A stretch of DNA of 64,000 nt from Ktedonosporobacter rubrisoli (GCF_004208415.1 NZ_CP035758.1:7688001-7752000), one strand, 5' to 3'. Shown: positions 49,774 through 58,498, counted from the stretch's first letter. A program made the numbers and translations. The notes: generated by a model from the sequence alone, not told the origin.

Positions 49774-50610
49774 ATGCGATGTTTAACTATTCTTACCTGC
49801 CCGGTCTGCGCGACAGGCTTTGAGCAGATCGACAAGACGCTCACCTGCGAGCATGGACACACCTTTGATGTAGCCCGCGAAGGCTATGTCAATCTGCTTA
49901 AGAAGAAGCTATCAGGCGATACGCGCGAGATGCTCACCGCCAGGCGCAGCTTCTTTGCTCATGGCTATTATGCTCCGCTCGCGGATGCCCTTACGCGCTT
50001 GCTACATGCCTATTTGCCGCCGGGTCAGCCTCGCATTCTTGATGCTGGCTGTGGCGAGGGTTATTATCTTGGCCATATGCTGCACTATCTCTCCAATCAG
50101 CCTGGCTATGAACAAAGTTGTGCTCTGGGTCTTGATGTCTCGAAAGATGCAGTAAAGATGGCGGCAAAGAAATATCCAGCGGCAAGTTTTGTCGTGGCTA
50201 ACCTTAAGGAGCGCCTGAGTATCGCTGATAGCTCTGTTGAGGCCATTCTTAACGTATTTGCGCCGCGCAATATGGATGAGTTTGCACGCATTCTGAGCGC
50301 GCGAGGCCTCTTGCTGATCGTTATTCCGGGCAGCGAGCACTTGCAGCAACTACGCTCAGTTTTGCCTCTGCTGCAAATCGAAGAACACAAGCAACGTCAC
50401 GTGCTCGAACAGGCGGCGGCACATTTTCATTTGCTGACGACAAGTGGTCTGAGCTATACCCTGCAGCTTGCCCGTGAAGAGATAGCGCAGCTGGTCACGA
50501 TGACTCCTAACTACTGGCATCTCTCGGACGAGGCCCGCCAGAGCCTGGAGACGCTGCCGGAAATGGCGATTACTGTGAGCTTTCTCTGCCTGCTTCTGCA
50601 AAAGATCTGA
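49774..50610 (+). CDS. 23S rRNA (guanine-N1) methyltransferase, RlmA/RrmA type
   Basis: A 278-residue methyltransferase. An N-terminal zinc finger (CPVC..C..H: LTCPVCATGFEQ and CEHGHTFD) is followed by the diagnostic FDVAREGYVNLLKKK. The SAM domain has ILDAGCGEGYYLGHM and GLDVSKDAVKMAAKKYP, and ILNVFAPRNMDEFARIL is typical of RlmA. The family methylates G745 or G748 of 23S rRNA, and some members give macrolide or mycinamicin resistance (TlrB). It is monocistronic, with no clear promoter found. Confidence 0.88.
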   Translation: MRCLTILTCPVCATGFEQIDKTLTCEHGHTFDVAREGYVNLLKKKLSGDTREMLTARRSFFAHGYYAPLADALTRLLHAYLPPGQPRILDAGCGEGYYLGHMLHYLSNQPGYEQSCALGLDVSKDAVKMAAKKYPAASFVVANLKERLSIADSSVEAILNVFAPRNMDEFARILSARGLLLIVIPGSEHLQQLRSVLPLLQIEEHKQRHVLEQAAAHFHLLTTSGLSYTLQLAREEIAQLVTMTPNYWHLSDEARQSLETLPEMAITVSFLCLLLQKI

Positions 50611-50719
50611 GGCTCTATTCCATGCGCGTATGTTTAGCGGCGGACTGAGAAGGCGCTAACGGCTCTATCTAGAGGAGTTGGCAGCCCTCAGCCCGCTGCG
50701 GAGACGCCGCTATACGAGC

Positions 50720-51013
50720 TTATAACGACGTAGTTTCCTTACTCTTGTGTGGTACGACGAGCAAATAGAGGTGCTCTGTCTCATCGTAATAGAACTGGAT
50801 ATTATTATGTTGGAGCCAGCGGTAACATTGGTTAAAGAGATTATCCGCGTGCCGCTTCTCAGGGGGCGTATTGACCATTTCCTGCAAGAGCCTGGCCCGA
50901 TTGAGCTGGTCGAGGATCACGAGCACTTGCTGGCGCGAAGGCGTCGTAGGCGTGTTGCAAGTTTCCTTTTCTTCCATATTGCGTTCCTGCACTTTCCCTT
51001 CTATCCGAGACAT
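50720..51013 (-). CDS. Small hypothetical protein
   Basis: A 97-residue cytoplasmic protein starting MSRIEGKVQERN. The N-terminal half is polar, followed by a helical block (PSRQQVLVILDQLNRARLLQ, CYRWLQHNNIQFYYD) and a short beta end (HLYLLVVPHKS). GGAG sits 8 nt before the ATG at 51013, so the frame's five extra codons are not used. No family was recognised. It is isolated between convergent and divergent neighbours. Confidence 0.55.
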   Translation of the reverse strand: MSRIEGKVQERNMEEKETCNTPTTPSRQQVLVILDQLNRARLLQEMVNTPPEKRHADNLFNQCYRWLQHNNIQFYYDETEHLYLLVVPHKSKETTSL

Positions 51014-51487
51014 GACACAACTCCACATTCTTTAAAAAATAGCACTACAACTTAACCGCTCATCTGCCGCCTCGCCTCTACGTTCTTTGGCTTAGCCTTC
51101 TTTCCCACCTCTTTGGGATTTGCCTGTAATGTATAGCATGCAGCGCTTTCCAGCAACGGAAAAGCGCTCGGCTATTCTTCAAGAAGGGCAAGCGATCAGG
51201 ATCAAGGCAGGCTTGTTAGCAACTACAATTCCGCGCTACAACAACACCTTCTTCTTGTCTTTCCGCAGGCTATGCCGCATGTAGCTCACAGCCACCAGGC
51301 CTTAACAGCTTAGCGCCTGGTCCGCAAACAGAAGCTTTCTTTAGATTAAAATATGATGTTGACATAAGAAAAATGTTGAATTTGATAATTGGTGTTGCAT
51401 CTAAATACAAATACGAAATGATTATGCGTAAAGTAACAGCGAGTTATGGCTAAAAAGAAAAAGTGTGCGGGCAGGCGCTCAAAAAAT
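51014..51487. other. A+T-rich intergenic region
   Basis: It contains a hairpin AGCGCTTTCC (51142-51151)/GGAAAAGCGCT (51158-51168), TTGACA (51359-51364) with GATAAT 19 bp later, and a 15-codon Lys/Arg-rich frame (51446-51493). No established gene was seen. Confidence 0.4.
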
Positions 51488-51525
51488 AGATGAAGCATCC
51501 AGCTTATTATGCGGATGCTTCATCT
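51481..51525 (-). terminator. Terminator of the glycine cleavage operon
   Basis: A 13-bp perfect stem, AGATGAAGCATCC (51488-51500) and GGATGCTTCATCT (51513-51525). In minus orientation it is followed by ATTTTTTGAG (51480-51487). It lies 37 bp beyond the gcvPB stop. Confidence 0.9.
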
Positions 51526-51561
51526 AAAGAATCTGGCCCTATAGGCTGGGATCAAGCGGAT

Positions 51562-53049
51562 TTAGTGCGTCGTCTCCTGACCTGGTGTCCAGCGCAAATT
51601 TGGCTTACGGGCGGCCAGAGCCTGATCGAGTCTACCGATCACAGTCGTATGAGGAGCCGTCTTGACAACCTCCGGATCGCTGCGCGATTCCTCAGCGATC
51701 TGGCGCATGGCGCCGACAAAGGCATCGAGAGTCTCGCGTGTCTCCGTCTCGGTTGGTTCGATCATCATGGCCTCGTGCACGATCAGCGGGAAGTAGACAG
51801 TAGGGGCATACATACCGAAATCGAGCAGGCGCTTGGCCACATCGGTAGCTGTGACGCCGCTCTCATCCTTCTGGCGTTGGGCTGTAGCCACAAACTCGTG
51901 CTGGCAGGTGAGCGGATAGGCAATCTCATAATCGCTGGCCAGCTCGTGCTTAAGATAGTTAGCGTTCAAGATCGCGCTCTCGGAGACATGGCGCAGGCCA
52001 TCGGGTCCGTTGCTGCGTATGTAGGTATAGGCGCGCACAAGAACTCCAAAGTTGCCTTTGTTAGCGCGTACCTTACCGATCGATTGCGGGCCGGCGTCGG
52101 CCCAGTAATATTCACCTTTGCTATTTCTTGCAGGCAAAGGACCGGGCAGGAAGGGCACTAGATGGGCATTCACCCCGATAGGTCCGGCGCCTGGCCCGCC
52201 GCCGCCGTGGGGCGTGCTGCAGGTCTTGTGGAGATTGAAGTGTACGACATCGAAGCCCATATCGCCAGGGCGCGTAATGCCCAGTACGGCGTTAGCATTG
52301 GCGCCATCATAATAGAGCTGGCCGCCGGCCTCGTGAACCAGGCGCGCGATCTCCACAATATTGGCATCGAAGAGGCCCAGCGTATTGGGATTGGTAAGCA
52401 TGATCGCGGCAATCTGCGGCGCATAGCTAGCCAGCAGCGTGCGCAAGTGATCCATATCAACGCCGCCGGTGCTTGCATCGGTCTTGATCTCAACAGCCTT
52501 GTAGCCGGCCAGGGTCGCGCTGGCTGGATTCGTGCCATGAGCATTATCGGGGATAAGCACCAGGTGGCGTTCGCCCTCGCCTCGACTTTGATGATAGGCC
52601 TTGATCAGCATAAGTCCGGTCAGTTCGCCATGGGCGCCGGCCGAAGGCTGCAGCGTGACGCGGTTCATCCCCGAGATTTCCGCCAGGTATTGCTCCAACT
52701 CGTAGATCAGCTGAAGCGCGCCCTGCACCGTCGTATCGGGCTGCAAGGGATGGATATGCGCAAAGCCGGGCAGCCCGGCCATATCCTCATTAATCTTAGG
52801 ATTGTATTTCATCGTACAGGAGCCCAGCGGATAGAAGCCCGTATCGACGCCAAAGTTGCGCTGCGAGAGATGGGTATAGTGGCGCACAACCTCGATCTCG
52901 CTCACCTCGGGAAGCGGGGCCGGTTGCTCGCGCAGCAAAGCGCCTGGAAGCAGGTTTTCAACGGGCTCGGCAGGCACATCAAGGGCCGATAATGTCGCGG
53001 TCCTTCGTCCCGGCGCGCCTTTTTCAAAGATTAGCTTCTCAACACTCAC
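51562..53049 (-). CDS. gcvPB: Glycine dehydrogenase (decarboxylating) subunit 2, GcvPB
   Basis: PLP-dependent beta subunit of the P-protein, 495 residues. With GcvPA it decarboxylates glycine and transfers aminomethyl to lipoyl-GcvH. The PLP lysine is in HFNLHKTCSTPHGGGGPGAG. Other family blocks are NFGVDTGFYPLGSCTMKYNP near the N-terminus and PDNAHGTNPASA. Length is normal for the split enzyme. The GTG start overlaps the gcvPA stop by 4 bp (GTGA), so translation is coupled. It is the last gene of the gcvT-gcvH-gcvPA-gcvPB operon and is followed by a strong terminator. Confidence 0.97.
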   Translation of the reverse strand: MSVEKLIFEKGAPGRRTATLSALDVPAEPVENLLPGALLREQPAPLPEVSEIEVVRHYTHLSQRNFGVDTGFYPLGSCTMKYNPKINEDMAGLPGFAHIHPLQPDTTVQGALQLIYELEQYLAEISGMNRVTLQPSAGAHGELTGLMLIKAYHQSRGEGERHLVLIPDNAHGTNPASATLAGYKAVEIKTDASTGGVDMDHLRTLLASYAPQIAAIMLTNPNTLGLFDANIVEIARLVHEAGGQLYYDGANANAVLGITRPGDMGFDVVHFNLHKTCSTPHGGGGPGAGPIGVNAHLVPFLPGPLPARNSKGEYYWADAGPQSIGKVRANKGNFGVLVRAYTYIRSNGPDGLRHVSESAILNANYLKHELASDYEIAYPLTCQHEFVATAQRQKDESGVTATDVAKRLLDFGMYAPTVYFPLIVHEAMMIEPTETETRETLDAFVGAMRQIAEESRSDPEVVKTAPHTTVIGRLDQALAARKPNLRWTPGQETTH

Positions 53050-54398
53050 GCCTGCACCTCCTGCAAAACTTTTACCAGATAATCAATGTCTTCTTTTGTA
53101 CGTACCTCGGTGACACAGAAGAGCATATGGTCGTCCATGCCAGGATAGCTCTCACCGAGTGGATAGCCGCCAATAATATTGGCGCGCTCAAAATGCTGCT
53201 GCAATTTGCTGGCGGCCACAGGAGTTTTGATCACAAATTCATCAAAGAATGGCCCCTTAAAAGCAGCTTCAAAGCCTGGAAGCGCGGTAATCTGCCGGAA
53301 GGCATAGTGGGCTTTTTGCAGGCAGAGCTCGGCCAGCTCGCGGAAGCCCTGCTTGCCAAGCGTGGCAAGAAAGATAGTGGCGCCAACGGCTAGCAGCGAT
53401 TGGTTTGTGCAGATATTGGAGGTGGCGCGATCGCGGCGAATATGCTGCTCGCGAGTCTGCAGGGTTAGCACATAGCCTGTCTGCTTCTGGCCTCCCTCCT
53501 CGATGGTCTGGCCGACGAGGCGTCCTGGTAGCAAGCGCATAAACTTCTGCTTAGAGGCGATAAAGCCAAGAGCAGGCGCGCCATAGCTCATCGGATTGCC
53601 AAAGCTCATCAGCTCACCTACGGCCAGATCTACATTATATTCGCCTGGAGGGGCCAGAATGCCTAAAGATGCCGGCTCGGTAATCGCTGTCACGAAGAGC
53701 GTTTTGCCTTTGTGCGCCAGAGGCTCAATGGCTTGCACATCTTCTACACAGCCAAAGAAGTTAGGCTGCTGAATGATTACAGCGGCAGTCGCCGGACCCA
53801 CGGCGGCATCCAGGTCTGGCAGCGAGGTCACGCCGTTGACTGTCGGAACCTCTTTGACGCTAAAGCCACGCGCAAAAGCATAGGTATGTAAGACGCGGCG
53901 ATACTGTGGATCGACGCCGGCAGATATAACGATCTCTCCCTTGCCGCCGGGACCCAGGGCCATCAGGGCGGCCTCGACGACGGCTGTTGAGCCATCATAG
54001 AGCGAGGCATTGGCGATATCCATTCCTGTGATCTGGCTGACCATGGTCTGGAATTCGTAGATGGCCTGCAGCATTCCCTGGCTTACTTCAGGCTGGTAAG
54101 GCGTATATGAAGTAACAAATTCCGAACGGCGCTGCAGGTGCGAAACGACGCTGGGGATTGTGTGGTCATAAGTGCCTGCCCCAAGGAAAGAAATTGTAGT
54201 ATCAAGACTTTTATTTTTCTGCGCCATCCTGGTGAGTAAGCGCTTGAGATCCGGCTCGGTAAGAGCCGAGGGCAAATTGAGCGGCTGTTGTAAGCGTATA
54301 TTCTCCGGAACAGGCTGTAGCAGGTCCTCGATGCTTGAGAGGCCCATATGCTCTAGCATTGCCTGCTGCTCCTCCGGCGTATTGGGTACATAGCTCAT
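53046..54398 (-). CDS. gcvPA: Glycine dehydrogenase (decarboxylating) subunit 1, GcvPA
   Basis: Alpha subunit of the split P-protein, 450 residues. It starts MSYVPNTPEEQQAMLEHMG, followed by SFLGAGTYDHTIPSVV and TPYQPEVSQGMLQAIYEFQT, hallmark blocks of GcvPA. It lacks the PLP lysine motif carried by GcvPB and forms a heterotetramer with it. The frame opens 18 codons earlier, but GGGAGAG precedes ATG 54398, which is the family start. A large hairpin (54497-54564) separates it from gcvH, so it may be expressed partly from its own promoter. Confidence 0.96.
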   Translation of the reverse strand: MSYVPNTPEEQQAMLEHMGLSSIEDLLQPVPENIRLQQPLNLPSALTEPDLKRLLTRMAQKNKSLDTTISFLGAGTYDHTIPSVVSHLQRRSEFVTSYTPYQPEVSQGMLQAIYEFQTMVSQITGMDIANASLYDGSTAVVEAALMALGPGGKGEIVISAGVDPQYRRVLHTYAFARGFSVKEVPTVNGVTSLPDLDAAVGPATAAVIIQQPNFFGCVEDVQAIEPLAHKGKTLFVTAITEPASLGILAPPGEYNVDLAVGELMSFGNPMSYGAPALGFIASKQKFMRLLPGRLVGQTIEEGGQKQTGYVLTLQTREQHIRRDRATSNICTNQSLLAVGATIFLATLGKQGFRELAELCLQKAHYAFRQITALPGFEAAFKGPFFDEFVIKTPVAASKLQQHFERANIIGGYPLGESYPGMDDHMLFCVTEVRTKEDIDYLVKVLQEVQA

Positions 54399-54496
54399 GC
54401 TGGTGAACTCTCCCTTGAGGTATAGCAGCGCCCTTGCTGCTTTATCGCGCAAGGAACAAGGAACGCTTTCATAGATCGGACATGTAGTTATCGCAA

Positions 54497-54564
54497 AGTA
54501 GCATGATCCCTGTTTGCCACTGGATACTATCCGTATAACAGTATTGCCAGAGAATCATGCTACT
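54497..54564 (-). promoter_or_regulatory. Large hairpin between gcvH and gcvPA
   Basis: Perfect 11-bp arms, AGTAGCATGAT (54497-54507) and ATCATGCTACT (54554-54564), with a 46-nt loop. In minus orientation it is followed by TTTGCG. Just downstream on the minus strand TTGCGA-17-TATGAA is a weak promoter candidate. It may act as an attenuator or mRNA-processing site. Confidence 0.5.
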
Positions 54565-54681
54565 TGTATGCTTAAAAATCTTTTTCATTATACCCCATCG
54601 ATAGCTATGCTAGCTACCTTTGAGGATAGAGGGTATGGGATGCTTGTCCCTTCTCTCACCGGTCAGGGAGAGAATAAGGCT

Positions 54682-55077
54682 TTAGCGGCCCTCAAGGTAC
54701 TTCAGATACTCTTCGGAGCTCAAAAGCTGATCGAGCTCGGCCTTATTAGAGAGCTTCACTACCAGCAGCCAGCCTTGCTCATAGGGGCTATCATTGATCA
54801 CTTCGGGGCTATCTTTGAGGACCTCATTGACGCGTACGACTTCGCCGCTGATGGGCGAAAGCAGCTCAGAGGTGGCCTTGACCGACTCGATATCGCCGAT
54901 TTTGTCGTGGGCACTAATACTCTGGCCAGCATCCTGGGTCATTTCCACATAGACGATATCGCCGAGCTGATCTTGCGCATAATCGGTAATGCCAATCACG
55001 CACTCATCACCCTCAACGCGAATCCACTCGTCGGTCTTGGTATACTTCAGGTTATCTGGATGATTCAGACTTGCCAT
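54682..55077 (-). CDS. gcvH: Glycine cleavage system H protein
   Basis: Lipoyl carrier of 131 residues. It shuttles the aminomethyl group from the P-protein to GcvT and electrons to dihydrolipoamide dehydrogenase. The lipoylated Lys is in ESVKATSEL. The N-terminus YTKTDEWIRVEGDECVIGIT and LGDIVYVEM are typical. Length is normal. AAGGAGTGAGGAAC precedes the ATG. A hairpin with a TTTT tract lies between it and gcvT, and another hairpin before gcvPA, so expression of the three parts may be graded. No lipoate ligase is adjacent. Confidence 0.98.
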   Translation of the reverse strand: MASLNHPDNLKYTKTDEWIRVEGDECVIGITDYAQDQLGDIVYVEMTQDAGQSISAHDKIGDIESVKATSELLSPISGEVVRVNEVLKDSPEVINDSPYEQGWLLVVKLSNKAELDQLLSSEEYLKYLEGR

Positions 55078-55118
55078 TGTTCCTCACTCCTTCTGCAGGA
55101 TAAATAAGAGATAAGCGC

Positions 55119-55141
55119 AAAAGGCGACCATCAAGGTCGCC
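55119..55141 (-). terminator. Partial terminator between gcvT and gcvH
   Basis: Stem GGCGACC (55123-55129)/GGTCGCC (55135-55141), followed in minus orientation by TTTTGCGC. It lies 7 bp beyond the gcvT stop and probably allows read-through. Confidence 0.6.
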
Positions 55142-55147
55142 TGCTGA

Positions 55148-56269
55148 CTATTTCTGTCGTTTATAGAATGGCAGCGCTACTATCTGGGCCGCCACGCGTT
55201 TTCCGCGAATCTCAACCTGGACCTGGCGTCCCACAGTAGCGTGGGCAGCCTCAACAAAGCCCATGGCGATATTCTTTTTGACGGTTGGTCCTGGGGCTCC
55301 GCTCCTCAAGCTGCCGATTTGTTGCTCACCATCATAAATCGCATAGCCGCCGCGCGGTACGCCACGCTCGATCAGTTCGATGCCTACGAGCAAGCGGGCG
55401 GGTCCCTCTGCCTTCACGCGCTGCAGAACGTCATGGCCGATAAAGCTTCCCTTCTTCAGCTTCACAGTCCAGCCCAGGCGCGCCTCTAGTGGGTTGGTCT
55501 GCTCATCCAACTCGTGACCATAGAGGCAAAAGCCAGCTTCCAGGCGCAGCGTATCGCGCGCACCTAGCCCGGCCGGCAGCAGGCCTTGCTCTTTGCCGGC
55601 AGCAAGCAGATCGTTCCACAGTTTGACCACATCGACGGGAGCGCAGTAGAGCTCAAAGCCATCCTCGCCCGTATAGCCGGTACGCGAGATGAGGCAATCA
55701 ATGCCATCTACCTGGCCCGGGACAAAATGATAGTAGAGGATAGAGTTCAGATCAACTGGCGTGAGCGGCTGCAAGATACTGAGCGCAGCCGGTCCCTGCA
55801 GAGCAAGGAGGGCCGTTGTATCTGATTGATCAGAAATAGTGACGTTCGCAAAACGCTTGGCCTGGCTCTGAACCCATTGCAGATCCTTCTCAATATTTCC
55901 GGCATTCACAACAAGCATATAATGCTGCTCGGCCAGGTGATAGATGAGTAGATCATCGATGGTGTTGCCATCAGGGAGACAGAGCGGCGTGTAGAGCGCC
56001 TGGTGGATAGCCAGCTTCGAGACATCATTGGGCACAAGGTATTGCAGGAAGGCCTGAGCATCTGGCCCTTCCACCTTAAACTCGCCCATATGACTGACAT
56101 CAAAAAGGCCTGCCCGCGTACGGACCGCCTGATGTTCCTCTATGATGCCGCTATACTGTATAGGCATCTCCCAGCCACTAAACTCTACAAGGCGTGCGCC
56201 CAGAGCGCGGTGCTGCTCGTAGAGAGGGGTGCGTTTGAGTTGAGCGACGTCTTTGTCGGATGTTGTCAT
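55148..56269 (-). CDS. gcvT: Aminomethyltransferase GcvT (T protein)
   Basis: Tetrahydrofolate-dependent T protein of 373 residues. It releases ammonia and forms 5,10-methylene-THF from aminomethyl-GcvH. It begins with LKRTPLYEQHRALGARLVEFSGWEMPIQY, including the conserved GWEMP, then GLFDVSHMGEF with the catalytic Asp, SRTGYTGEDGFE, and DTLRLEAGFCLYGHEL in the folate site. Length is normal. TGGAG precedes the ATG, and an extended -10 lies about 45 nt upstream, so it is the first gene of the gcv operon. No glycine riboswitch was recognised. Confidence 0.98.
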   Translation of the reverse strand: MTTSDKDVAQLKRTPLYEQHRALGARLVEFSGWEMPIQYSGIIEEHQAVRTRAGLFDVSHMGEFKVEGPDAQAFLQYLVPNDVSKLAIHQALYTPLCLPDGNTIDDLLIYHLAEQHYMLVVNAGNIEKDLQWVQSQAKRFANVTISDQSDTTALLALQGPAALSILQPLTPVDLNSILYYHFVPGQVDGIDCLISRTGYTGEDGFELYCAPVDVVKLWNDLLAAGKEQGLLPAGLGARDTLRLEAGFCLYGHELDEQTNPLEARLGWTVKLKKGSFIGHDVLQRVKAEGPARLLVGIELIERGVPRGGYAIYDGEQQIGSLRSGAPGPTVKKNIAMGFVEAAHATVGRQVQVEIRGKRVAAQIVALPFYKRQK

Positions 56270-56313
56270 AAAAAAAACTCCAGGTGCTGTAGAGGTTTCT
56301 GTATTCTATTTTC

Positions 56314-56322
56314 ACTATATCA
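56314..56322 (-). promoter_or_regulatory. Extended -10 promoter of the gcv operon
   Basis: TG-A-TATAGT on the minus strand (TATAGT at 56314-56319), about 45 nt before the gcvT ATG. Confidence 0.5.
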
Positions 56323-56343
56323 GATTTGCCAGGGGCAAAACAA

Positions 56344-56364
56344 GGAGGCTTCTTCGATACCTCC
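56344..56364 (-). terminator. Terminator of the PH-like membrane protein gene
   Basis: Stem GGAGG (56344-56348)/CCTCC (56360-56364). In minus orientation it is followed by TTGTTTTG. It separates the PH-like gene from the gcv promoter. Confidence 0.45.
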
Positions 56365-56398
56365 GAGACCAGGGGCATGACATCTAGTAGCTGGCTCA

Positions 56399-56941
56399 TT
56401 AACGGAAATTCAGGAGAATATGCTCAACATGGCGGGCATTGGGGATGTTAATAAATTGCTGTTTCGTGCCAAAGGTAAGCGTTCCTCGCTCTCCACGTCG
56501 CTGCTCGACACGCTCAATATTCCCGATAGAGCCTCTATAGGTGTTGACTACACGTCGTGGGCGTAGGGTGATAAAGAGGATGCGCTGATTGGTGATAGCA
56601 TAGAGTGTAGATCTGGCCTCCAGATAGTCACGAATGGGGGTACAAATACCCAGGAAGGCCGGAGTAAATATAATCAGAGAATAGAATATTGTAACTATAA
56701 ACGTGGTAAGACCAAATAGCGACATAAGGAAGATAAAGGCACAGAACAGAAATCCGGCCAGGCCCAGGATGCCCGCAAGCAGCCGCTTCCTTGCGCATTG
56801 CCAGGGATCGGGCTGCCCATACCATAAGAGCTGCTCGCGCTCGCTTAGCTCCTGCCTGAGAACCTCCTGGATGTCTATCTTCCGTCGAGAAGATTTTTGT
56901 TCTCTCTCTGGTTGCAAAAATTCCATTTTTTGCTGCTGCAT
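56399..56941 (-). CDS. Membrane protein with PH-like (bPH) domain
   Basis: About 180 residues. The charged N-terminus with LSEREQLLWYGQPDPWQ (the usual opening of bPH proteins) is followed by two helices (about 55-80 and 83-105), then the PH-like part ARSTLYAITNQRILFITLRPRRVVNTYRGSIGNIERVEQRRG. The family is of unknown function and membrane-associated. The frame opens at a TTG (56968); AAAGAGA lies before the ATG at 56941, which is preferred. It precedes the gcv operon on the same strand but ends in its own hairpin. Confidence 0.8.
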   Translation of the reverse strand: MQQQKMEFLQPEREQKSSRRKIDIQEVLRQELSEREQLLWYGQPDPWQCARKRLLAGILGLAGFLFCAFIFLMSLFGLTTFIVTIFYSLIIFTPAFLGICTPIRDYLEARSTLYAITNQRILFITLRPRRVVNTYRGSIGNIERVEQRRGERGTLTFGTKQQFINIPNARHVEHILLNFR

Positions 56942-57216
56942 CACAAATCTCTTTTCGTCCTGGTTCAAGTCACAGGTCTATCTCTTAACATCTGGATGGG
57001 ATGAGCTCCTACCAGCCCAAGAGACCCAAATATATTATAAAGAGCCAATTGTTATCTAATCACTATTCTCATTTTACCATCCCCAATTCACGAGGATAGT
57101 GAACTAGCTCACTAAAAATTTGCGATTATCAAGCGTCGTCCTCCGTTAATTTAGATAGAGGAGCGACTCCCGATTATAATCACGGCTCCTTGCCAGATAT
57201 CACGGAGAAAATGTAT

Positions 57217-58479
57217 ATGCAAAAAAATCTTAATCTAAGAAAATATGTGGATAGTATGTGGCCAGCAAGATTTATCGTGGCCTTAATCATCGGTAGCTGT
57301 CTATTAGCCGCCTGCGGTAGCGATGGTGTCTCAGCAGCAGCAAGCACACCGTCAGCCGCCAATGCTTCACAGACGGCTGCAAGCTCAACGCCGACAAGCC
57401 CGAGCGGCAATAGCAGCGGAAAGGCCATTCCTACTAACAACGAGCCGAGCGGCAACGCGCAGAAATTACAGGAGCAATTAAAAGCCTTGCGCATGGTTGA
57501 TCAACAGCATGGTTGGGGCCTTACCGCGACTTCTATCCTCAAGACTACCGATGGAGGCGTGCACTGGTATAATGTCACGCCGCCTAACGTGCGGCTTGGT
57601 GAGCAGAGCACAGGCACATTTATGAATAATCAATATGCCTGGGTCGTTAATTCGCAGCCAAATAGCCCGATTACCGTTCTGCGCACAAGCGATGGTGGGA
57701 AAAGCTGGCAGAGCTCCAAGATCAATGATCCCGACTCCTGGGCTGGCGATATGCCACATTTCTTAAATACACACGAGGGCTTTATTGAGATTATCGCCCA
57801 GGGCGGACCTGGCGCCGGCAGCGAAAGCGTTGACATCTTCCATACCAGCGATGGTGGTCAGAGCTGGAGCAAGGTGAGCGGTACCGATCAGCAGAGCAGT
57901 GGACTGCCCAGAGGCGGGATCAAATCGGGCATCTCCTTTAAAGATAGCTTGAATGGTTGGGCCACCGGCGAAGAACCGACTAATTATCCCTGGCTCTATG
58001 CCACGCATGATGGTGGCAAGACCTGGAAGCTACAATCCTTGCCCGATCTGCCCAACCCGAGCGGCGGCGTCGCTTTCCATACCACACCTCCTGTATTCTT
58101 TGGCGCGCAAGGGCTCTTGCCGGTATATGTCACTGGAGAGTTGACAGCCAATACCACTTTTCATGGTTTGCTGCTCTATAAGACGATTGACGGCGGCAAG
58201 ACCTGGGCCACAACCTACCTGGCCAATCACGCGGCCCTTGGCACTTTTGATAGCGATAACCTCTATATTGTCGATATCCAGCATGCCTGGGCCAGCGATC
58301 GCAACACAGGTACCCTCTATGCAACCAGCGATGGTGGGCGCAGCTGGCAGGCGATTGCGCAGCATATGGGCAACATCCAGGAATTTAGCTTTGTGGATAC
58401 TACTCATGGCTGGGCGGTTGGAGATAAAAGCCTGCTGCGTACAAGTGATGGTGGGCATACCTGGCAGCGCATAAGCTAA
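57217..58479 (+). CDS. Asp-box (BNR/Ycf48-like) beta-propeller lipoprotein
   Basis: Exported protein of about 420 residues. The signal peptide ends in lipobox LLAAC (residues about 26-30). A Ser/Thr/Pro-rich spacer follows, then seven Asp-boxes of the form [ST]xDGGxxW (TTDGGVHW, TSDGGKSW, TSDGGQSW, THDGGKTW, TIDGGKTW, TSDGGRSW, TSDGGHTW), interleaved with HGWG/YAWV strands. This gives a seven-bladed propeller like the photosystem II assembly factor Ycf48 and sialidase-type BNR proteins; no sialidase catalytic residues are evident. GGAGA is spaced for ATG 57217 (57211 is possible). TATAAT at 57175 may be the -10. Confidence 0.85.
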   Translation: MQKNLNLRKYVDSMWPARFIVALIIGSCLLAACGSDGVSAAASTPSAANASQTAASSTPTSPSGNSSGKAIPTNNEPSGNAQKLQEQLKALRMVDQQHGWGLTATSILKTTDGGVHWYNVTPPNVRLGEQSTGTFMNNQYAWVVNSQPNSPITVLRTSDGGKSWQSSKINDPDSWAGDMPHFLNTHEGFIEIIAQGGPGAGSESVDIFHTSDGGQSWSKVSGTDQQSSGLPRGGIKSGISFKDSLNGWATGEEPTNYPWLYATHDGGKTWKLQSLPDLPNPSGGVAFHTTPPVFFGAQGLLPVYVTGELTANTTFHGLLLYKTIDGGKTWATTYLANHAALGTFDSDNLYIVDIQHAWASDRNTGTLYATSDGGRSWQAIAQHMGNIQEFSFVDTTHGWAVGDKSLLRTSDGGHTWQRIS

Positions 58480-58498
58480 TTGACAGGCGCTAACTGAA

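Noticed and set aside
52162..52992. Long plus-strand open frame opposite gcvPB
   Set aside because: It is the antisense shadow of a strongly conserved gene, with no ribosome site and no recognisable protein.
54514..55107. Plus-strand open frame opposite gcvH
   Set aside because: It covers gcvH on the other strand; the lipoyl motif and ribosome site support gcvH.
56270..56400. Possible glycine riboswitch upstream of gcvT
   Set aside because: The conserved aptamer segments were looked for on the minus strand and not found; only a terminator-like hairpin and an extended -10 are present.
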